64,000 nt of DNA from positions 496,001 to 560,000 of the forward strand of contig NZ_CP049366.1 in NCBI RefSeq assembly GCF_014058425.1. Reading direction: 5' to 3'. Each line of letters starts with the position of its first letter. Position 1 is the stretch's first letter. The translations under genes and the position numbers were made by a program. The notes beneath the pieces are model-generated. The model was given only the letters and a program-made list of their open reading frames with translations. It was not told the origin of the DNA and ran no database searches. Below, piece after piece: positions 55,292 to 64,000 of the stretch. The stretch comes from Companilactobacillus pabuli (GTDB lineage Bacteria; Bacillota; Bacilli; Lactobacillales; Lactobacillaceae).

Positions 55292-55380
55292 ATATCTTGT
55301 TGTTGCGACAGAGCAACGGCGTCAACGGATTCAAGCCTTACAGCTTATCCAAGACGTCAAAAATTATTTTAAAAAAGTGC

Positions 55381-55409
55381 TTGACTTGCTCTTGCATCTT
55401 CGATAAGAT
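55381..55409 (+). promoter_or_regulatory. rRNA operon promoter P1
   Basis: TTGACT, a 17-bp spacer and TAAGAT, preceded by an A/T-rich UP-like stretch AAAATTATTTTAAAAAA. Confidence 0.8.
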
Positions 55410-55489
55410 AATTAAGTTGTCTGTTAGACATCACCTAACAAATTATCATTTACTTGATGATTTGTTAGAAAAATTATTTTAAAAAGTTC

Positions 55490-55518
55490 TTGACATTAAC
55501 TTGTCAGCTTGATAAAAT
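55490..55518 (+). promoter_or_regulatory. rRNA operon promoter P2
   Basis: A consensus TTGACA, a 17-bp spacer and TAAAAT, with almost the same upstream A/T-rich block (AAAAATTATTTTAAAAA) as P1. The two promoters are about 109 bases apart and look like a duplication. Confidence 0.85.
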
Positions 55519-55567
55519 AATTAAGTCGCTGATGAGCGTAAGCGCTTAATCAGCTGGTAGACCTTTG

Positions 55568-55600
55568 AAAACTGAACAAAGTTTTAACACTAAATTGTGT
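55568..55600 (+). other. 16S processing stem, 5' strand
   Basis: AAAACTGAACAAAGTTTTAA and the following bases to TTGTGT are complementary to 57273-57300, so the precursor folds into a long stem around 16S rRNA. This is the expected RNase III substrate. Confidence 0.7.
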
Positions 55601-55673
55601 AGGCCAACATTTATTTGTTGGATTTACAACGAAGTCAATTCGCTAGTATAATTTTTTATGAGTCACAAACTTT

Positions 55674-57253
<1,580 letters not shown>

Positions 57254-57272
57254 GCTTAGCATCAACGGAAAT

Positions 57273-57300
57273 ACACAACGTTAAAACTTTGTTTAGTTTT
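57273..57300 (+). other. 16S processing stem, 3' strand
   Basis: ACACAACGTTAAAACTTTGT and the following bases are complementary to the leader at 55568-55600. A small hairpin TGATGC-TTA-GCATCA (57250-57264) lies just before it. Confidence 0.7.
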
Positions 57301-57323
57301 GAGAGGCCTACCGGGCGCATTTC

Positions 57324-57398
<75 letters not shown>

Positions 57399-57422
57399 TT
57401 CTCAGAAAATTTAATAGTAACA

Positions 57423-57495
57423 TGGGGTTTAGCTCAGCTGGGAGAGCACCTGCTTTGCAAGCAGGAGGTCATCGGTTCGATCCCGTTAACCTCCA
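57423..57495 (+). tRNA. tRNA-Ala(TGC), in the 16S-23S spacer, with odd acceptor stem
   Basis: Anticodon TGC, D and T arms normal, G3-U70-type identity pair recoverable. The 5' acceptor strand seems one base short: TGGGGTT before T8-A9 gives a T1/C72 mismatch against AACCTCC, or GGGGTT leaves C68 unpaired. The usual form is GGGGGTT. Confidence 0.9.
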
Positions 57496-57505
57496 TTGAC
57501 AGAGA

Positions 57506-57555
57506 TGTCAAACTCGTACCTTGAAAACTGGATATTAAGAATTAATGATTTAAAA
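57506..57555 (+). other. 23S processing stem, 5' strand
   Basis: About 50 bases (TGTCAAACTCGTACCTTGAA onward) are complementary to 60551-60599 after the 23S gene with few mismatches; the expected RNase III substrate. Confidence 0.75.
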
Positions 57556-57607
57556 GAAACACCGAAAACTGCGCGATAAAAATGGATGTATTTCCATATT
57601 TTGTCAA

Positions 57608-60524
<2,917 letters not shown>

Positions 60525-60550
60525 AGTAAGAGTTTACAGCAGTTCGAAGT

Positions 60551-60599
60551 GTTTTAATCATTAACTTAATATCTAGTTTTGAAGGTACGAGTGTCAAAC
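60551..60599 (+). other. 23S processing stem, 3' strand
   Basis: Complementary to 57506-57555. Confidence 0.75.
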
Positions 60600-60601
60600 A
60601 G

Positions 60602-60718
60602 TGTAGTGACGATAGTGAGAAGGATACACCTGTTCCCATGCCGAACACAGAAGTTAAGCTTCTCCGCGTCGAAAGTAGTTGGTGGGAAACTACCCGCGAG
60701 GATAGAGAGTCGCTACGC
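60602..60718 (+). rRNA. 5S ribosomal RNA
   Basis: 117 bases. The terminal stem GTAGTGAC/GTCGCTAC and the conserved GAAGGATACACCTGTTCCCA and CCGAACACAGAAGTTAAGC are present. Confidence 0.95.
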
Positions 60719-60729
60719 TGTCTCATGAT

Positions 60730-60802
60730 GGAGGATTAGCTCAGCTGGGAGAGCATCTGCCTTACAAGCAGGAGGTCACAGGTTCGATCCCTGTATCCTC
60801 CA
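60730..60802 (+). tRNA. tRNA-Val(TAC)
   Basis: Acceptor GGAGGAT/ATCCTCC, discriminator A, anticodon TAC. First gene of the cluster, 11 bases after 5S. Confidence 0.97.
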
Positions 60803-60808
60803 TATCAT

Positions 60809-60881
60809 GAGCCGTTAGCTCAGTTGGTAGAGCATCTGACTTTTAATCAGAGGGTCGACAGTTCGAACCTGTCACGGCTCA
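60809..60881 (+). tRNA. tRNA-Lys(TTT)
   Basis: Acceptor GAGCCGT/ACGGCTC, discriminator A, anticodon TTT. Confidence 0.97.
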
Positions 60882-60904
60882 TTTGCAACATATATACGCA
60901 CCAT

Positions 60905-60987
60905 GCGGGTGTGGCGGAATTGGCAGACGCGCTAGATTTAGGTTCTAGTGTCCTTTGGACATGAAGGTTCAAGTCCTTTCACCCGTA
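60905..60987 (+). tRNA. tRNA-Leu(TAG)
   Basis: Class II tRNA with a long variable arm; acceptor GCGGGTG/CACCCGT, anticodon TAG. A hairpin TCAATATTG/CAATATTGA follows at 60989-61012. Confidence 0.96.
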
Positions 60988-61048
60988 TTCAATATTGTTG
61001 TTGCAATATTGAGTTTCATTTAGTAAAATATGAAAGTATTGGTTTTAT

Positions 61049-61121
61049 GCCGACTTAGCTCAGCTGGCAGAGCATCTGTCTTGTAAACAGGGGGTCGGAG
61101 GTTCGAATCCTCTAGTCGGCA
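61049..61121 (+). tRNA. tRNA-Thr(TGT)
   Basis: Acceptor GCCGACT/AGTCGGC, discriminator A, anticodon TGT. Confidence 0.97.
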
Positions 61122-61125
61122 TAAT

Positions 61126-61197
61126 GCGGAAGTAGTTCAGTGGTAGAACATCACCTTGCCATGGTGGGGGTCGCGGGTTCGAATCCCGTCTTCCGCT
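61126..61197 (+). tRNA. tRNA-Gly(GCC)
   Basis: Acceptor GCGGAAG/CTTCCGC, discriminator T, anticodon GCC. Confidence 0.97.
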
Positions 61198-61211
61198 TTC
61201 ATTATAGTAAC

Positions 61212-61297
61212 GCCGGGGTGGCGGAACTGGCAGACGCACAGGACTTAAAATCCTGCGGTAAGTAATTACCGTACCGGTTCGATTCCGGTCCTCGGCA
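61212..61297 (+). tRNA. tRNA-Leu(TAA)
   Basis: Class II with a long variable arm; acceptor GCCGGGG/CCTCGGC, anticodon TAA. Confidence 0.96.
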
Positions 61298-61310
61298 CTA
61301 TAATGAATAT

Positions 61311-61384
61311 GCACCTATAGCGCAATTGGATAGAGTGTCTGACTACGAATCAGAAGGTTGTAGGTTCGACTCCTACTAGGTGCA
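61311..61384 (+). tRNA. tRNA-Arg(ACG)
   Basis: Acceptor GCACCTA/TAGGTGC, discriminator A, anticodon ACG (A34 is read as inosine after TadA editing). Confidence 0.97.
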
Positions 61385-61404
61385 TTGCTCCAAATATTCA
61401 ATCT

Positions 61405-61478
61405 CGGGAAGTGGCTCAGCTTGGTAGAGCACCTGGTTTGGGACCAGGGGGTCGCAGGTTCGAATCCTGTCTTCCCGA
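61405..61478 (+). tRNA. tRNA-Pro(TGG)
   Basis: Acceptor CGGGAAG/CTTCCCG, discriminator A, anticodon TGG. Confidence 0.97.
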
Positions 61479-61511
61479 TAGACAATGTATGTTGTCAGTG
61501 TCACAGTTTTT

Positions 61512-61585
61512 GGCGGTGTAGCTCAGCTGGCTAGAGCGTCCGGTTCATACCCGGGAGGTCGGGGGTTCGATCCCCTTCGCCGCTA
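61512..61585 (+). tRNA. tRNA-Met(CAT), elongator
   Basis: Acceptor GGCGGTG/CGCCGCT, discriminator A, anticodon CAT. The body matches the Bacillus elongator Met type. Confidence 0.9.
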
Positions 61586-61592
61586 TTATTCC

Positions 61593-61666
61593 GGACCTTT
61601 AGCTCAGTTGGTTAGAGCAGGCGGCTCATAACCGCTCGGTCGTAGGTTCGAGTCCTACAGGGTCCA
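61593..61666 (+). tRNA. tRNA-Ile2(CAT), lysidine type
   Basis: Acceptor GGACCTT/AGGGTCC, anticodon CAT. The sequence resembles Bacillus tRNA-Ile2, whose C34 is changed to lysidine by TilS to read AUA. The Ile2 call rests on this resemblance. Confidence 0.8.
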
Positions 61667-61699
61667 TCATTTTGTATGGACCTTAACAATTATTGTTAT

Positions 61700-61773
<74 letters not shown>

Positions 61774-61792
61774 TTGTTTTAAAAATTAATTT

Positions 61793-61866
61793 GGTTCCTT
61801 GGTCTAGTTGGTTAGGACGCCTGCCTGTCACGCAGGAGATCGCGGGTTCGATTCCCGCAGGGACCG
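61793..61866 (+). tRNA. tRNA-Asp(GTC), copy 1
   Basis: Acceptor GGTTCCT/AGGGACC, discriminator G, anticodon GTC. Same sequence as copy 2. A hairpin TGATAG/CTATCA follows (61868-61883). Confidence 0.97.
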
Positions 61867-61910
61867 TTGATAGTTATCTATCATAAGAAGTAGTAGCCGT
61901 AAGGTAATAT

Positions 61911-61981
61911 GCGGGTGTAGTTTAGTGGTAAAACCACAGCCTTCCAAGCTGTTGTCGCGAGTTCGATTCTCGTCACCCGCT
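61911..61981 (+). tRNA. tRNA-Gly(TCC)
   Basis: Acceptor GCGGGTG/CACCCGC, discriminator T, anticodon TCC. Confidence 0.97.
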
Positions 61982-61994
61982 TTGCCACTTTTAT

Positions 61995-62069
<75 letters not shown>

Positions 62070-62077
62070 CTATATCT

Positions 62078-62165
62078 GGAGAAGTACTCAAGTGGCTGAA
62101 GAGGCGCCCCTGCTAAGGGTGTAGGTCGCGTAAGCGGCGCGAGGGTTCAAATCCCTCCTTCTCCG
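62078..62165 (+). tRNA. tRNA-Ser(GCT)
   Basis: Class II with a long variable arm; acceptor GGAGAAG/CTTCTCC, discriminator G, anticodon GCT. Confidence 0.96.
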
Positions 62166-62172
62166 TTAATAT

Positions 62173-62244
62173 GACCCGTTGGTCAAGTGGTTAAGACACC
62201 GCCCTTTCACGGCGGTAACATGAGTTCAAATCTCGTACGGGTCA
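62173..62244 (+). tRNA. tRNA-Glu(TTC)
   Basis: Acceptor GACCCGT/ACGGGTC, discriminator A, anticodon TTC. A perfect hairpin TTGATGC-ATTA-GCATCAA begins at the next base (62245-62262). Confidence 0.97.
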
Positions 62245-62295
62245 TTGATGCATTAGCATCAAGAATTAATTAAATAGCATTACGTATTAAGCAAT

Positions 62296-62385
62296 GGAGG
62301 ATTACCCAAGTCCGGCTTAAGGGAACGGTCTTGAAAACCGTCAGGTCGCGAAAGCGGCGCGTGGGTTCGAATCCCACATCCTCCT
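62296..62385 (+). tRNA. tRNA-Ser(TGA)
   Basis: Class II with a long variable arm; acceptor GGAGGAT/ATCCTCC, anticodon TGA. Confidence 0.96.
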
Positions 62386-62414
62386 TAGTGGGTAGCATGT
62401 GATATTTTTATTAT

Positions 62415-62488
<74 letters not shown>

Positions 62489-62511
62489 TTTGTTTTGAAA
62501 AAATTAAATTT

Positions 62512-62585
62512 GGTTCCTTGGTCTAGTTGGTTAGGACGCCTGCCTGTCACGCAGGAGATCGCGGGTTCGATTCCCGCAGGGACCG
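62512..62585 (+). tRNA. tRNA-Asp(GTC), copy 2
   Basis: Same sequence as copy 1, anticodon GTC. Confidence 0.97.
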
Positions 62586-62590
62586 TTAAT

Positions 62591-62663
62591 GGCTCGGTAG
62601 CTCAGTTGGTAGAGCAATGGATTGAAGCTCCATGTGTCGGCGGTTCGATTCCGTCCCGCGCCA
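62591..62663 (+). tRNA. tRNA-Phe(GAA)
   Basis: Anticodon GAA. Acceptor GGCTCGG/CCGCGCC contains a T4/C69 mismatch; the rest of the cloverleaf is normal. Confidence 0.95.
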
Positions 62664-62667
62664 TTTT

Positions 62668-62750
62668 GGAGGGGTAGCGAAGTCTGGCTAAACGCGGCGG
62701 ACTGTAAATCCGCTCCTTCGGGTTCGGTGGTTCGAATCCACTCCCCTCCA
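62668..62750 (+). tRNA. tRNA-Tyr(GTA)
   Basis: Class II; acceptor GGAGGGG/CCCCTCC, anticodon GTA. Confidence 0.96.
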
Positions 62751-62754
62751 TATT

Positions 62755-62825
62755 AGGGATATAGTTTAAAGGTAGAACTACGGTCTCCAAAACCGTCGGT
62801 GTGGGTTCAATTCCTACTATCCCTG
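62755..62825 (+). tRNA. tRNA-Trp(CCA)
   Basis: Acceptor AGGGATA/TATCCCT, discriminator G, anticodon CCA. Confidence 0.97.
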
Positions 62826-62842
62826 TTTCTACCTTTTATCAT

Positions 62843-62916
62843 GGCGGTATTGGTGAAGTGGTTAACACACCGGTTTGTGGCACCGGCACACGTGGGTTCG
62901 ACTCCCACATACCGCC
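62843..62916 (+). tRNA. tRNA-His(GTG)
   Basis: An extra G(-1) opposite C73, acceptor GCGGTAT/ATACCGC, anticodon GTG. Confidence 0.96.
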
Positions 62917-62922
62917 CTTTAT

Positions 62923-62994
62923 TGGGTTATAGCCAAGCGGTAAGGCAACGGACTTTGACTCCGTCATGCGCTGGTTCGAATCCAGCTAACCCAA
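62923..62994 (+). tRNA. tRNA-Gln(TTG)
   Basis: Acceptor TGGGTTA/TAACCCA, discriminator A, anticodon TTG. Confidence 0.97.
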
Positions 62995-63014
62995 TTGCTG
63001 TAAAAAAAGAATAT

Positions 63015-63085
<71 letters not shown>

Positions 63086-63119
63086 TTGGTTATGCTTAAG
63101 TAATCAGGCATAGAAATAT

Positions 63120-63203
63120 GCCGGTGTGGCGGAATTGGCAGACGCGCAGGATTCAAAATCCTGTTCCCACTAGGGAGTATCGGTTCGACCCCGATCACCG
63201 GTA
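63120..63203 (+). tRNA. tRNA-Leu(CAA)
   Basis: Class II; acceptor GCCGGTG/CACCGGT, anticodon CAA. Last gene of the rRNA-tRNA operon. Confidence 0.96.
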
Positions 63204-63209
63204 TTGGAT

Positions 63210-63228
63210 GGTTTTTAAAACCTTTTTT
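63210..63228 (+). terminator. First terminator of the rRNA-tRNA operon
   Basis: GGTTTT-T-AAAACC followed by T6. Confidence 0.65.
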
Positions 63229-63244
63229 AAACCAAATATCAGTT

Positions 63245-63284
63245 AGCTCAAATTGTTGTTATATCAATGATTTGAGCTTTTTTT
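63245..63284 (+). terminator. Second terminator of the rRNA-tRNA operon
   Basis: AGCTCAAAT (63245-63253) pairs with ATTTGAGCT (63270-63278) and is followed by T6. Confidence 0.8.
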
Positions 63285-63357
63285 GTATCTCCGAATAATG
63301 GAACTTTTGAGTGTTTTTTGAGTTTCTGCACATATTTTGCACATAATTATATCTGAA

Positions 63358-63837
63358 TTAATTAATTTCAAAATGATCCACCATAACGGAGACAGCATTT
63401 TTACCATTGTATTTTAAATTGAAGGAATATTCATCGTGAACTTTAACTTTGCCATTAATGAAACCTTGAATAGTTATCTTGTTACCAATTTTAATGGTTT
63501 TATTAGTTTTAATAGTCGTGACGAAGTACTGATTGCTAGTCTTTAATGGAGTTAGTAGCAAATGATAATTGCTTTGATCATCAAGATAGATGTCCTTCAC
63601 GAAGAAATTTCTTAAAGTTAAGTTCATAAATAGTACATTACTGCTGTATTGTTCCATAGAAGTTATATCTAGCTCTTTAGAGATGTCTGGATACTTGTCT
63701 TTAGACTTTTTCTTATTAGATTGAGAAACGGCTTCTACGTCGCTTTTAAGGTTATTCTTTAAAGGATTAAAATTCTCTACAGTACAATCCGATAAAAAAA
63801 TGAGACTGGTAATTAAAGCAATCCTTTTTCGATTCAT
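63358..63837 (-). CDS. Putative lipoprotein of unknown function
   Basis: A 159-residue protein. A short signal-like N-terminus (MNRKRIALITSLIFLSDC) has a lipobox-like LSDC, with Asp before the Cys, which is atypical. A charged linker (SNKKKSKDKYPDISKELDI) is followed by a beta-rich domain (about 65-159). AGGAGG lies 6 bases before the ATG, supporting a real gene. I do not recognise the family. It faces the rRNA operon terminators and has no visible operon partner. Confidence 0.6.
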   Translation of the reverse strand: MNRKRIALITSLIFLSDCTVENFNPLKNNLKSDVEAVSQSNKKKSKDKYPDISKELDITSMEQYSSNVLFMNLTLRNFFVKDIYLDDQSNYHLLLTPLKTSNQYFVTTIKTNKTIKIGNKITIQGFINGKVKVHDEYSFNLKYNGKNAVSVMVDHFEIN

Positions 63838-63849
63838 GACGGCCTCCTA

Positions 63850-64000
63850 AAACGTATCTACGATTAGTATAATTCTTTGATTATGCTGACATATAGGTAA
63901 AAGGGTAGCTAATTGTTTATGTTTGATAAATATATATTTATTGCTTAATCAATTAATATAATGATTTAAATTCAATTATTGCCCTTATTTGGTATCTAAA
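63850..64000. other. A/T-rich end region, no feature recognised
   Basis: About 150 A/T-rich bases upstream of the putative lipoprotein gene. No convincing promoter pair, RNA or open frame is seen. Confidence 0.5.

Noticed and set aside
55548-55565. A cre site around GTAAGCGCTTAATC in the rRNA leader
   Set aside because: It forms part of a leader hairpin (CTGATGAGCG/CGCTTAATCAG) and lies downstream of both rrn promoters; catabolite control there is unlikely.

Overview
The window reads as part of a low-GC Lactobacillaceae chromosome. Gene order (hprK-lgt-trxB-pgm-uvrBA-rapZ-yvcK-whiA, cggR-gap-pgk-tpiA-eno-secG-rnr-smpB), rRNA type, Shine-Dalgarno-led genes and TTG/GTG starts all fit. The 16S sequence and synteny suggest the Companilactobacillus (former Lactobacillus alimentarius/farciminis) group; that placement is inference, not the result of a search.

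Layout. 1-16240 (+): a core block with HPr kinase, prolipoprotein transferase, thioredoxin reductase, a small autoregulator-like HTH gene, phosphoglucomutase, a phosphodiesterase and MFS pair, uvrBA and the rapZ-yvcK-whiA operon. 16251-16663: a non-coding element bounded by 22-bp inverted repeats that resemble ISL3-family ends. 16667-23504 (-): a GT-C/YfhO-like membrane protein, a DHA2 drug exporter, an AlkA-like glycosylase, clpP under a CIRCE operator, an acyltransferase and a LysR regulator. 23631-29551 (+), divergent from the LysR gene: a compact biotin-independent malonate decarboxylase operon, mdcH-A-B-C-DE-G, with the two carboxylase subunits fused and no transporter gene. 30507-30578 (-): an isolated tRNA-Arg. 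30801-36399: the CggR-controlled lower glycolysis operon with a recognisable tandem CggR operator. 36480-45917: oxidoreductase, ClC channel, secG-esterase-rnr-smpB, an S66 peptidase and a DUF2207 membrane protein. 45966-48179 (-): an LPXTG, SpaA-domain surface protein. 48444-49715: a deoxynucleoside kinase and queT behind a preQ1-like pseudoknot riboswitch. 49794-55129: a four-gene glycolipid and lipoteichoic acid operon. 55381-63284: a complete rRNA operon (16S, tRNA-Ile, tRNA-Ala, 23S, 5S) followed by 26 tRNA genes. A putative lipoprotein gene (-) closes the window.

How the genes work together. Malonate would be loaded by transacylase MdcH and cycled by MdcA on the ACP subunit MdcC. The fused MdcDE would decarboxylate it. 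MdcB and MdcG make and attach the prosthetic group to Ser25 of MdcC. The 12-bp box TTGTGAGATCAA occurs both in the mdc leader and just downstream of the acyltransferase promoter, which suggests a shared regulator. The glycolysis operon converts triose phosphates to phosphoenolpyruvate under CggR. The glycolipid operon would build diglycosyl-diacylglycerol, possibly flip it, and polymerise glycerol phosphate on it.

Most promising leads: the fused MdcDE and transporter-less mdc operon, the non-AUG or frameshifted mdcH start, the shared 12-bp box, the ISL3-end non-coding element, and the tRNA-Ala gene that lacks one acceptor-stem base.
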